A DNA stretch of 9,336 nt, taken from positions 1 to 9,336 of the forward strand of contig CAIUGQ010000216.1 in the NCBI GenBank assembly GCA_903898725.1, in the 5' to 3' direction. A program made the translations under genes and the position numbers. Position 1 is the first letter of the stretch. Each line of letters begins with the position of its first letter. Positions 1 to 5,728 of the stretch are shown piece after piece. The notes under the pieces are model-generated. The model made no database searches, was not told the DNA's origin, and worked only from the letters and a program-made list of their open reading frames with translations. The DNA is from an uncultured Burkholderiales bacterium. GTDB lineage: Bacteria > Pseudomonadota > Gammaproteobacteria > Burkholderiales > Burkholderiaceae_E.

Positions 1-1
1 C

Positions 2-262
2 ATCGCGGGGATGTCAGGCTATCTCCCGCTGGCCAGCACCACCGCGGCCGAGGCCGCGCCGGCGAATCGCGACACTCCGATCTTCCTGGCCCACGGGCTC
101 AATGACTCGGTCGTAGAACCAGCACGGGGGATGGCCTCGCGAGACCACCTCCGTACGCTCGGCTGGAACGTCAGCTGGCACGAGTACCCGATCGAGCACA
201 CCGTGTCGCTGGAGGAGATCCAGGACCTCGAGGCCTGGCTGCACGGCCGCCTTGCATCCTGA
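2..262 (+). CDS. Carboxylesterase/phospholipase family alpha/beta hydrolase, C-terminal part (5' end outside window)
   Basis: The reading frame is already open at the window edge (first codons I-A-G-M-S-G-Y-L-P-L) and ends at TGA 260-262, so about 86 C-terminal residues are visible. The GxSGYLPL stretch, the strand PIFLAHGLNDSVVEP carrying the acidic catalytic residue (D in HGLND) and the late histidine in the IEHTVSLEEI segment match the C-terminal half of the EstB/YpfH-type carboxylesterase (Abhydrolase_2) family. These cytosolic serine hydrolases act on short acyl esters. The nucleophile GFSQG motif should lie upstream of the window, and the ATG at 11 is internal, not a start. Family assignment is secure; the natural substrate cannot be inferred. 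No partner gene follows closely, since the next gene starts 166 bp downstream. Confidence 0.88.
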   Translation: MAGMSGYLPLASTTAAEAAPANRDTPIFLAHGLNDSVVEPARGMASRDHLRTLGWNVSWHEYPIEHTVSLEEIQDLEAWLHGRLAS

Positions 263-274
263 GCCTGAGTCTGA

Positions 275-294
275 GCTGGGCGCGCAGCGCCAGC
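275..294. terminator. GC-rich hairpin after the esterase gene, possible terminator
   Basis: The stretch GCTGGGCGC-GCA-GCGCCAGC forms an eight-pair stem with one bulged G and a three-base loop, 13 bases after the esterase stop codon. No T-run follows, so this is at best a weak or factor-assisted terminator. GC-rich genomes form such stems by chance quite often. Confidence 0.3.
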
Positions 295-428
295 GGGGCA
301 GGGCGCGTCGATCGCGACCGCCATTCACATGCCCACCGGCCGCATCTGCAGTCGCCTTCTGCCTTCCCGGCATGAGCTAGTGACGCGCCGGCGCAGCGAC
401 GCCCGACCCCCTCCGGCACACTCTGGGC

Positions 429-788
429 ATGACCCGTACGATCCGCACAGCGCTGTTCGCCCTCCTGGCCATGGCCGGAACCGCCGCCGCCGCCGCGACG
501 CCGTGCGACGCCCCCGAACAGTTCGTCCGACAGCCCAAGATCGCCACGGCGCCCGCAGCCGTCGATGGTCTGCCGCTGCTCAGGCCGTACCTGCTTGCCG
601 GACTTCCGGTCGTGGCACTCCGGGAGGAGGGCGGGCAGCGCTGGCTGGAGCTGGCGGTGTTCTCGGCCGACGACGCCCGTCGACAGCTTGCCAGCCGCGC
701 GGCTGCCGCCGGGTCCGCCGAGCCGGCAATTCGTGTCCATGACGCGAAGGTCTGGCTGCGCTGTCCTGAAGCTGCCTCCGGCACCTGA
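429..788 (+). CDS. Small secreted protein of unknown function
   Basis: This is a 119-residue protein that I do not recognise. Residues 1-23 look like a Sec signal peptide: two arginines, a hydrophobic core (ALFALLAMAG) and an alanine-rich cleavage region ending near AAA-TP. The mature part is about 96 residues with exactly two cysteines (C26 and C112), positioned to form one N- to C-terminal disulfide in the periplasm. It contains a short hydrophobic run (LRPYLLAGLPVVAL) and a segment that reads as a beta-strand plus helix (RWLELAVFSADDARRQLASRAA). No catalytic motif is visible. The ATG at 429 is the only start that gives a signal peptide, although no clear Shine-Dalgarno precedes it. It stands alone, with 166 bp before it and a terminator candidate about 110 bp after it. 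Export is well supported; function is unknown. Confidence 0.7.
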   Translation: MTRTIRTALFALLAMAGTAAAAATPCDAPEQFVRQPKIATAPAAVDGLPLLRPYLLAGLPVVALREEGGQRWLELAVFSADDARRQLASRAAAAGSAEPAIRVHDAKVWLRCPEAASGT

Positions 789-822
789 TCCCGCCCGGGA
801 CGCGCTGCGCGCCGACGGCGCT

Positions 823-836
823 CGGATCCCGATCCG
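823..836. repeat. Short palindrome CGGATC-CC-GATCCG
   Basis: A perfect 6+2+6 inverted repeat lies 35 bp after the stop of the secreted-protein gene, in non-coding DNA. The two-base spacer is too tight for a normal RNA hairpin, so if it matters it would be as a double-stranded protein-binding site. It may be chance in GC-rich DNA. Confidence 0.25.
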
Positions 837-895
837 GGTCGCCGCGATGACTGCTGCCGACCTGGCTGTCGTCGCTCCGACCGATTTCCCGCACC

Positions 896-920
896 GGACA
901 GGCCCTGCCTGTCCCGTTTT
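896..920 (+). terminator. Intrinsic terminator candidate
   Basis: GGACAGGC-CCT-GCCTGTCC is a perfect eight-base-pair stem with a three-base loop (896-914). It is followed after CG by TTTT (917-920), reading in the plus direction. It lies about 110 bp after the small secreted-protein gene and 92 bp before the next plus-strand gene. That makes it a likely end for the 429-788 transcript and separates the 1012-1269 gene as its own unit. The T-run is short, so efficiency is uncertain. Confidence 0.6.
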
Positions 921-972
921 CGTGCATCGGACGCACCGGCGTGACAACCGATCCGCAGGGCAGTGCGTTAGA

Positions 973-982
973 CGGGTACCCG
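973..982. promoter_or_regulatory. Palindrome CGGGTACCCG upstream of the small HTH-like gene
   Basis: A perfect 10-bp palindrome lies 29 bp before the ATG at 1012, between the terminator candidate and the gene. Its position would suit an operator, possibly autoregulatory since the downstream product resembles a DNA-binding domain. There is no second copy nearby and no clear -35/-10 pair, so this is only suggestive. Confidence 0.2.
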
Positions 983-1011
983 AACCACCTGGGGCGCTTG
1001 CGCCCGGTACG

Positions 1012-1269
1012 ATGTTCTACGGCCCATTCGATTATCCCGGTCGTCGCCCTGACGGCCCGTGGCACGAAGACGAGACCCTGGTGTTGCTGCGCGCCTGGCG
1101 CAGCGGCGACTCGCTCGACGAGCTGAGCGAGCGGCACCACCGCCCAATAGAAGCGATCGTATCCCGCCTGCGAGACCGGGGCGCCTTCGAGTCGCCCGCC
1201 GCGTCGACGTCGCGCCTGGCCTCGCTCGGCCACCTGAAACGCGCCCTGCTGCTGCCGTCCCCGGGCTGA
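1012..1269 (+). CDS. Small protein with Myb/SANT-like helix-turn-helix pattern
   Basis: This is an 85-residue protein starting at ATG 1012 (MFYGPFDYPGRRPDG). Residues 16-57 read PWHEDETLVLLRAW, then SGDSLDELSERHHRP, then IEAIVSRLRDRG. This is the bacterial pattern in which a tryptophan-acidic first helix is followed by 'G-x-S-L-x-E-L-x-x-x-H-x-R-x-x-x-A-I-x-x-R-L' recognition-type helices, as in Myb/SANT or homeodomain-like folds. The C-terminal 28 residues are low in recognisable structure. The frame stays open far upstream, but the residues before 1012 look non-coding and this ATG gives a compact single-domain protein. No strong Shine-Dalgarno is visible. It ends 17 bp before the convergent DUF3617 gene stop. 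DNA binding is inferred from the pattern alone; it could instead be a protein-interaction helix bundle. Confidence 0.6.
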   Translation: MFYGPFDYPGRRPDGPWHEDETLVLLRAWRSGDSLDELSERHHRPIEAIVSRLRDRGAFESPAASTSRLASLGHLKRALLLPSPG

Positions 1270-1286
1270 GTCCGGGCGCGCTTGGT

Positions 1287-1844
1287 TCAGCGGGCGATCG
1301 GCCTGATCGCCCCGCAGTCCGCCGCGAGCCACTTGCCGGTCTGAGTCATCTGCATCCGCTCCGGCTTGCCGTCGACCTCGGTCAGGAGCACGAAACTCCC
1401 GGTGTAGGCAGTCGGGCTGGCAAGGGTCATCTGGCCCTCGCCGCTGGAGGGCGGGGGGCCCTTGCACTGGAAGGTGATCTGCCACACGTTGCCGCTCCGC
1501 TTGACCTTCTGATCACAGCCGTCCTGCTGCGGCGGCACGTCCCGCTCGGCATCCTCCTTGCTGAGACACAGCTTCACTGACTGCGAGCCGCCCGTCATCC
1601 CGACGCCCTGGCTGGCCATCATGTCCTGCATCTGCTTGCGCTGCTGTGGCGTCATCTGCGCCATGGCGTCCTGCATTTTCTTCATCGCCGCCTCGAGCTG
1701 ACCGCTCTGGCTCTTCATCGTGAAGCCATGCTCCCAGAGACCGGGCCGGAGCTTCTGCGCCGCACCCTGGGCATGGGCCGGGGCCGACAGGACGACTGTT
1801 GCTGCGATCAACAGACGCAGCGCGAAGGGCGAGGTACGGATCAT
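1287..1844 (-). CDS. DUF3617 domain-containing secreted protein
   Basis: This is a 185-residue protein. Residues 1-25 form a Sec signal peptide (hydrophobic core LRLLIAATVVLS, cleavage near APAHA-Q). The mature protein opens with KLRPGLWEHGFTM, the typical N-terminal motif of the DUF3617 family, and ends with the family's KW-x-x-AxCG pattern. Cysteines at 93, 110, 127 and 177 could form two periplasmic disulfides. Residues 50-84 are a charged Met/Gln-rich helix (AAMKKMQDAMAQM, QMQDMM), common in this family. The frame also opens at 1913, but ATG 1844 is chosen because it begins the signal peptide and is preceded by GAGG six bases upstream. DUF3617 has no established biochemical role. It is the last minus-strand gene after the ankyrin gene but has 152 bp of its own upstream DNA, so separate transcription is likely. 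Confidence 0.88.
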   Translation of the reverse strand: MIRTSPFALRLLIAATVVLSAPAHAQGAAQKLRPGLWEHGFTMKSQSGQLEAAMKKMQDAMAQMTPQQRKQMQDMMASQGVGMTGGSQSVKLCLSKEDAERDVPPQQDGCDQKVKRSGNVWQITFQCKGPPPSSGEGQMTLASPTAYTGSFVLLTEVDGKPERMQMTQTGKWLAADCGAIRPIAR

Positions 1845-1869
1845 CAGAAGCCTCGGACAGTGGGAGTGG

Positions 1870-1940
1870 GTCGATTGTAAACATGGACCCATAGCCGATT
1901 TGTCATTTGACATAATACAGATTATGCGACGTTATGGATC
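1870..1940. promoter_or_regulatory. AT-rich candidate control region of the DUF3617 gene
   Basis: In an otherwise very GC-rich window this stretch is conspicuously AT-rich. It has several -10-like hexamers on the minus strand (TACAAT, CATAAT, TATTAT). On the plus strand TTGACA (1907-1912) is a perfect -35 match but lacks a good -10 at normal spacing. It lies between the ankyrin gene stop and the DUF3617 start, the expected place for a minus-strand promoter. The exact promoter cannot be fixed by eye. Confidence 0.45.
1901..1926. promoter_or_regulatory. Two adjoining perfect inverted repeats, candidate operator
   Basis: TGTCA-TT-TGACA (1901-1912) is a perfect 5+2+5 inverted repeat. CATAAT-ACAG-ATTATG (1911-1926) is a perfect 6+4+6 inverted repeat overlapping it by two bases. 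A further TTATG follows at 1932-1936. Both lie upstream of the DUF3617 gene within the AT-rich control region. Such paired symmetry is typical of binding sites for dimeric repressors or activators. I do not recognise the regulator. Confidence 0.4.
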
Positions 1941-1996
1941 CGGCGATCGGACCGATGTCGCATCCGCTTCGCCAACGCCTTCCGCCGCCCGGTCCG

Positions 1997-2680
1997 TCAC
2001 GGCTTCGCGGCTGGCGTGCGGTACTTCAGACGGAACGCATCCGCCTGGCGTCCGAGCCAGGCGGACAGGTCGGTATCGCCAGCCAGCTTCGCGTAGGCGG
2101 CGGCATCGAGACCCGACTGATTGCGCGGCGTGGGATCGGCGCCTTCGTCGATCAGGATGCGGGCCGCGCTCGGCTGCGCCTGACGGGCGGCCATCATCAG
2201 CGGCGTCGTGCCGTTGGGCGACTCGGCGTCGATGTACGCATGGTGCTCGAGCAGGAAGCGGATCAGCTCGACATGCCCATTCGCGGCGGCGAAATGCAGC
2301 GCCGTCCAGCCCGCCTTGTTGACCTCGGCCTTGCGACCGACCATGTCGCGCACGAGTTGGAGCTCGCCATGCAGCGCCGCATACATGATCGCGGTCGAGC
2401 CGTCCGGGTTGGCGGCGTCCAGCCGGGTGCCCCGCAGCTCGACCAGGGCCCGGACCGCGTTCCAGCACTTGGAGCGCGCGGCCAGGACGATCGCTGGCTC
2501 CCCTGCGTCATCGAGGGCGTTGGCGTCCGCGCCGCGCAGCAGCGCTGTCCGCAGCGCGTGGGCGTCGTCGCGCCGGATCGCGCGGAACAGCTCCTCGCGG
2601 GCGGTGGTCTGTGCGGGCAGCGTGCCACTCGCGCCGAGCAGCAGCGCACCGACCAGCCCCGCGAGACAGCGCCGGCGCAT
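1997..2680 (-). CDS. Exported ankyrin-repeat protein
   Basis: This is a 227-residue protein from ATG 2680. Residues 1-24 form a signal peptide (MRRRC, then LAGLVGALLLGASG, cleavage near LPAQ-T). About five to six ankyrin units follow: roughly 29-54 (LFRAIRRDDAHALRTALLRGAD, partial), 58-89, 92-121, 123-152 (the clearest, with GWTALHFAAANGHVELI), 156-185, and a capping unit 189-209. Ankyrin units are helix-loop-helix protein-binding repeats; no enzymatic motif is present. An upstream ATG at 2713 (four bases after the tatD stop) would add 11 residues, and a start at 2773 would overlap tatD. ATG 2680 is preferred because it gives a classical short, charged n-region, though neither start has a strong Shine-Dalgarno. 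It follows tatD directly, as in many betaproteobacteria, so it is probably the last gene of the mltG-tatD transcript. The partner is unknown; the periplasm is the likely site. Confidence 0.88.
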   Translation of the reverse strand: MRRRCLAGLVGALLLGASGTLPAQTTAREELFRAIRRDDAHALRTALLRGADANALDDAGEPAIVLAARSKCWNAVRALVELRGTRLDAANPDGSTAIMYAALHGELQLVRDMVGRKAEVNKAGWTALHFAAANGHVELIRFLLEHHAYIDAESPNGTTPLMMAARQAQPSAARILIDEGADPTPRNQSGLDAAAYAKLAGDTDLSAWLGRQADAFRLKYRTPAAKP

Positions 2681-2717
2681 GAGCGTGCTGTCAGAAGACT
2701 TCTCGCAAGACATTAGA

Positions 2718-3500
2718 TCAATCTCGCAACTGCTTGAAGCATCGATAGAAGTTGTCTGTCGTCGCCGCCGCAAACGGTTCGGGTTCTAGGCCTCTGAGCG
2801 TGGCCAGGAACTCCCCGACGTGACGGACCCATCCCGGCTCGTTCATCCGGCCGCGGTGGGGCACCGGCGCCAGATACGGCGAGTCGGTCTCGATCAGGAG
2901 GCGGTCCATTGGGACACGGCGTGCGACCTCGCGCAGGGCCTCCGCGTTGCGGAACGTGACGATCCCTGACAGCGAAATGTAGAAGCCGAGATCGAGTGCG
3001 GCGCGCGCGACTTCCCAGGTCTCGGTGAAGCAGTGCATCACGCCGCCCACCGCGTCGGCGCCCTCTTCCCGCAGGATCGCGACGGTGTCGTCGGAAGCGC
3101 TGCGGGTGTGCACGATCAGGGGCTTGCCGGTGGCCCGGGCCGCCCGGATGTGGACACGAAAGCGGTCGCGCTGCCAGGCGCAGGCCTGCGCAGGGTCGCC
3201 TTCGGTGCGGAAGTAGTCGAGCCCCGTCTCCCCGATCGCGATGACCTTCGGATGCGCGGCGAGTCGGATCAGGGTGTCGACGTCGGGCTCGATGCAGTCG
3301 GGGTAGTCCGGGTGGACGCCGACCGAGGCGTAGAGCTCAGGATGCGCCTCGGCCAGGGCGAGCACCCGCGGGAAGTCCTCGAGGGTCACGGCGACGCACA
3401 GTGCGCGGTCGACGCGGTTCTCCCGCATGCGCGCGAGGATCTCCTCCAGGCGCGCGGACAGTTCGGGAAAGTCGAGGTGGCAATGCGAGTCGACGTACAT
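2718..3500 (-). CDS. tatD: TatD family metal-dependent deoxyribonuclease
   Basis: This is a 260-residue TIM-barrel amidohydrolase-superfamily protein of the usual length. The metal ligands are visible: the HxH pair at H6/H8 in DSHCHLDF, E91 in IGETGLDYF, H131 in IVHTRS, H156 in MHCFTE and D206 in IETDSPYL, followed by the RGRMNEP segment. TatD proteins are cytoplasmic, Mg-dependent 3'-5' exonucleases/DNases linked to DNA repair and degradation. The E. coli paralogue YcfH lies in the equivalent tmk-holB cluster, so this may be the YcfH-type member. ATG 3500 is chosen because MYVDSHCH matches the family start; an in-frame TTG at 3515 would add five residues, and neither has a good Shine-Dalgarno. 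The PilZ gene lies 99 bp upstream and the ankyrin gene just downstream, so cotranscription is likely. Confidence 0.94.
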   Translation of the reverse strand: MYVDSHCHLDFPELSARLEEILARMRENRVDRALCVAVTLEDFPRVLALAEAHPELYASVGVHPDYPDCIEPDVDTLIRLAAHPKVIAIGETGLDYFRTEGDPAQACAWQRDRFRVHIRAARATGKPLIVHTRSASDDTVAILREEGADAVGGVMHCFTETWEVARAALDLGFYISLSGIVTFRNAEALREVARRVPMDRLLIETDSPYLAPVPHRGRMNEPGWVRHVGEFLATLRGLEPEPFAAATTDNFYRCFKQLRD

Positions 3501-3553
3501 CGGGGCGCGGCGCAAGCCGCCCGGCAGGGGGTCAGTACACCCTGCTCATTCTA

Positions 3554-3580
3554 CCGAGGTGTCGCGCGACGACCCCTCGG
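3554..3580. repeat. Nested inverted repeat between pilZ-like gene and tatD
   Basis: CCGAGG and CCTCGG (3554-3559 and 3575-3580) flank a spacer that itself holds the perfect 10-bp palindrome GTCGCGCGAC (3561-3570). It sits in the 99-bp gap between the PilZ-domain gene and tatD. No T-run follows on either strand. It could be an attenuating or mRNA-stabilising hairpin in the operon, a binding site, or chance in GC-rich DNA. Confidence 0.3.
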
Positions 3581-3599
3581 GCCGCCGCCCTGCCCTGTG

Positions 3600-3980
3600 T
3601 CAGAGCGTGTGCGTCGGACGGGACGAGCGGAGCGCCCCGCCGATGATCTCCTCGATCTTGGCGCGGACCTGCTCGCCGGCATCGTTCTTCGCGAACTGGA
3701 TGCCCAGGCCCTGCTGGCGGCCGGTGCTCCCCGGCGGGGTGATCCACACCACCTTGCCCGGGACGGCGAACTTGGTGGAGTCCTCGAGCAGCGTCAGGAT
3801 GAGGTACAGGTCGTCGCCCAGGCTCGCGACCCGGTTGGTCGGCACGAAGATGCCGCCACACTGGAGAAAGGGCATGTAGGCCGCATAGAGGGCGGCCTTC
3901 TCTCGGATCGCGAGCGAGATGACGCTCGGCCGCGCTCCGGCTGCCGCCGACCCCTTCGCCTCGCCCATCACTGCACTCAT
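3600..3980 (-). CDS. pilZ: PilZ domain protein, type IV pilus PilZ-like
   Basis: This is a 126-residue, single-domain cytoplasmic protein. Its core is a PilZ beta-barrel: ISLAIREKAALYAAYMPFL, then GGIFVPTNRVASLGDDLYLILTLLED (43-67), then KFAVPGKVVWITPPG (70-84) and GLGIQF (91-96). This is the pattern of the founding PilZ protein of type IV pilus biogenesis. The RxxxR and D/NxSxxG motifs needed for cyclic-di-GMP binding are absent, as in that subgroup, which is thought to act by protein contacts (with FimX or PilB in other species) rather than by the nucleotide. ATG 3980 has a strong Shine-Dalgarno (GGAGAGG, about five bases upstream). It lies between holB and tatD, the conserved position for pilZ, although no other pilus gene is in the window. 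The pilus role is inferred from family and position. Confidence 0.88.
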   Translation of the reverse strand: MSAVMGEAKGSAAAGARPSVISLAIREKAALYAAYMPFLQCGGIFVPTNRVASLGDDLYLILTLLEDSTKFAVPGKVVWITPPGSTGRQQGLGIQFAKNDAGEQVRAKIEEIIGGALRSSRPTHTL

Positions 3981-4025
3981 CGTCGCCCTCTCCGGAAGGT
4001 TCCGGGACGGCGTCGGACCGCCCGG

Positions 4026-5033
4026 TCAGCGCCCCGTCGCCGGGGCGGGCGCGCCGAACGCGCCCAGGTAACACTCGATCGACGCCTCGCAGAACAGCCG
4101 CGGGTTCAGCGGGTGCTCGACATGACGGTACTGCGCAGCCAGCCCCCTACCCGCCTCCGCGAGCCCTGCGGGATCGGTCCGCAGCGCGAGCTCGGCCAGA
4201 CGGCTGCCCAGCGCCGGGAAGTAGCGCGGTTCCGCACCGGCCCGGCAGCGACCGATGTCCATCAGCCAGCGCTGCATCACGGGCAGCCATTGACGGGCAT
4301 CCACGCGGTGCAGTGCATCGGCTGTCAGCTCTGATGGAGTCTCGGGCAGCGCGGCGATCGCTTCCAGCATCGCCCGATGGGCGGCCGCCCGCCCGGGCTC
4401 TGCGAACTGGGTGGCGTGCAACGGCGCACCTCCGGCCATCGCCAGCCAGCTGCCGGCGTCCTGCGGCGAGCAGCCCGTCTCGCCCTGCACCCAGGCGCTG
4501 GCGACCTCCATGACCGGCCCCTCGAGCACCCTCACCTGGCAGCGCGAGCGGATCGTCGGCGGGATCGCATCCGGGCGCGAACTCGCAAGCACGAACACCA
4601 GTCCGTCGCCGGGTTCCTCGAGTGTCTTGAGGAGGGTGTTGGCGGTGACCGTGTTCATCGCATCGGCCGGATCGATCAGCACCACCCTGCGCCCGCCCCG
4701 GTGGCCGGAGACGACCAGGAAGTCCGACAGGGCGCGCACCTGGTCGACCTTGATCTCCTTGCCGACCTTCCCGTCGTCGTCCACCGGCAGCGTCAGGATG
4801 CGCAGATCGGGATGCGTGCCGGCACCGACCCATCCACAGGCATCACAGCGGCCGCAGGCCCGGCCGTCGCCGGCCGGTGACTCGCAGAGCAACGCAGCCG
4901 CGAGGGCATGCAGGTATCGGGTCTTGCCGATGCCCGGCGTGCCGAGCAGCAGCAGCGCATGCGGCAGCCTGGCGATGTCGGCCAGCTCGCGGCGCAGCGG
5001 CTCGGTGTGCCAGGGAAACTCCTGCTCGATCAT
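4026..5033 (-). CDS. holB: DNA polymerase III subunit delta'
   Basis: This is a 335-residue clamp-loader subunit of normal length. Order of motifs: P-loop-like GTPGIGKT (31-38); a four-cysteine zinc module C50, C60, C63, C66; Walker-B-like VVLIDPADAMN (117-127); the conserved NTLLKTLEEP segment (132-141); and the SRC motif at 163-165 (IRSRCQVR), which supplies the arginine finger to the neighbouring ATPase site. In the gamma complex delta' is the rigid stator that, with delta and gamma/tau, opens and loads the beta sliding clamp. Some family members have a degenerate P-loop; here it looks intact, which does not itself prove ATPase activity. The start ATG at 5033 fits the family N-terminus but has no strong Shine-Dalgarno. 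It follows tmk by 83 bp, with a promoter candidate between them, and precedes the PilZ gene by 45 bp. Confidence 0.95.
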   Translation of the reverse strand: MIEQEFPWHTEPLRRELADIARLPHALLLLGTPGIGKTRYLHALAAALLCESPAGDGRACGRCDACGWVGAGTHPDLRILTLPVDDDGKVGKEIKVDQVRALSDFLVVSGHRGGRRVVLIDPADAMNTVTANTLLKTLEEPGDGLVFVLASSRPDAIPPTIRSRCQVRVLEGPVMEVASAWVQGETGCSPQDAGSWLAMAGGAPLHATQFAEPGRAAAHRAMLEAIAALPETPSELTADALHRVDARQWLPVMQRWLMDIGRCRAGAEPRYFPALGSRLAELALRTDPAGLAEAGRGLAAQYRHVEHPLNPRLFCEASIECYLGAFGAPAPATGR

Positions 5034-5057
5034 GGTGTTGGCTCAACTACTTGATGT

Positions 5058-5086
5058 ATTTTGGAAGGTCCTGCCGTGAGTGGCAA
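5058..5086 (-). promoter_or_regulatory. Candidate sigma-70 promoter for holB
   Basis: On the minus strand TTGCCA (5086-5081, five of six to the -35 consensus) and CAAAAT (5063-5058, four of six to the -10 consensus, sharing its final AAT) are separated by exactly 17 bp. They sit in the AT-richer tmk-holB gap, and transcription would begin about 20 bases before the holB ATG. This may give holB and the genes after it a supply independent of mltG-tmk. By-eye prediction only. Confidence 0.4.
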
Positions 5087-5105
5087 GGCGCTGGTCGATA
5101 TGATT

Positions 5106-5123
5106 TCTTTGTTCGATCAAAGA
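5106..5123. repeat. Small hairpin over the tmk stop codon
   Basis: TCTTTG-TTCGAT-CAAAGA (plus strand) is a perfect six-pair stem with a six-base loop spanning the tmk stop (5117-5119). The stem is AT-rich and weak and no T-run follows on the minus strand, so termination is unlikely. It might slightly protect the upstream mRNA end or be chance. Confidence 0.25.
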
Positions 5124-5728
5124 CTTGCGATGTCTTCTTCAAGTCGATTCCGAATCTCGGCGATCGGCTCGGCGCCGTCCAGCCGGACGAAGCGCGAGGG
5201 GTCGCCGGCCGCCCGATCGAGGTAGGCCGCTCGCACCCGATCGAAGAATGCGGCTTGCTCGGATTCGAAGCGGTCGGCGGTCCGCACGGCCTGGCGACGG
5301 CGTGCGGCGGTCTCCGGGTCGAGGTCGAAGAGGTAGGTCCGGTCGGGCTGCAAGTCGGGATGGACCCAGCGTTCGAGCGCGGCGATGTCCTCGAGCGGCA
5401 TGCCGCGTCCGCCGCCCTGGTAGGCGACGGTGGAAACGGTGAACCGGTCGCAGACCACCCAGGTGCCGGCGGCGAGCGATGGGCGGATCAGGCGGTCGAG
5501 GTGGTCCTGGCGGGCGGCGAACACCAGCAGCGCCTCGACCTGCATCGACATCGGACGGTTCAGGACCCAGTCGCGGATGGCCTCCGCGAGTTCGGTACCG
5601 CCGGGCTCGCGGGTGACGACCACCCGGTGCCCGCGCTCGCGCAGGCGCTCCGCGAACCACTCGACGTGGCTGCTCTTGCCAGCCCCGTCGATGCCTTCGA
5701 AGGTGACGAACCGGGCCGGCGCGCTCAG
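5117..5728 (-). CDS. tmk: Thymidylate kinase, apparent CTG start
   Basis: This is a 203-residue cytosolic kinase converting dTMP to dTDP for dTTP synthesis. Motifs: P-loop FEGIDGAGKSS (10-20), REPGG (40-44), DRF (94-96, the DR pair contacting the substrate phosphate), VAYQGGGRG (101-109), and an arginine-rich LID, RRRQAVRTADRFE (143-155), as in the E. coli-type enzyme. Length is normal. In this frame there is no ATG, GTG or TTG near the conserved N-terminus (R-F-V-T-F-E-G starts about five codons in). The frame is open far upstream but overlaps mltG there. The best start is CTG at 5728-5726, which overlaps the mltG TGA (5727-5725) and is preceded by a GGGGGA purine run about four bases upstream. 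The enzyme is certain; the start is an inference. It is translationally coupled to mltG. Confidence 0.93.
   Translation of the reverse strand: MSAPARFVTFEGIDGAGKSSHVEWFAERLRERGHRVVVTREPGGTELAEAIRDWVLNRPMSMQVEALLVFAARQDHLDRLIRPSLAAGTWVVCDRFTVSTVAYQGGGRGMPLEDIAALERWVHPDLQPDRTYLFDLDPETAARRRQAVRTADRFESEQAAFFDRVRAAYLDRAAGDPSRFVRLDGAEPIAEIRNRLEEDIASL

Noticed and set aside
171..947. 258-codon minus-strand frame across the left end
   Set aside because: It is antisense to the esterase end and the secreted-protein gene, has a Gly/Arg-rich sequence without motifs, and crosses a terminator candidate.
941..972. Possible promoter GTGACA (941-946) for the 1012 gene
   Set aside because: No acceptable -10 hexamer occurs at 16-19 bp spacing; the best candidate matches only about two of six positions.
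1845..1913. Upstream extension of the DUF3617 gene to 1913 (23 extra residues)
   Set aside because: The extension would bury the signal peptide and cross the AT-rich palindromic control region. ATG 1844 has GAGG at good spacing.
3033..4334. 433-codon plus-strand frame opposite tatD, pilZ and holB
   Set aside because: It is antisense to three well-supported genes, is of low-complexity Arg/Gly/Ala composition and shows no family motif.
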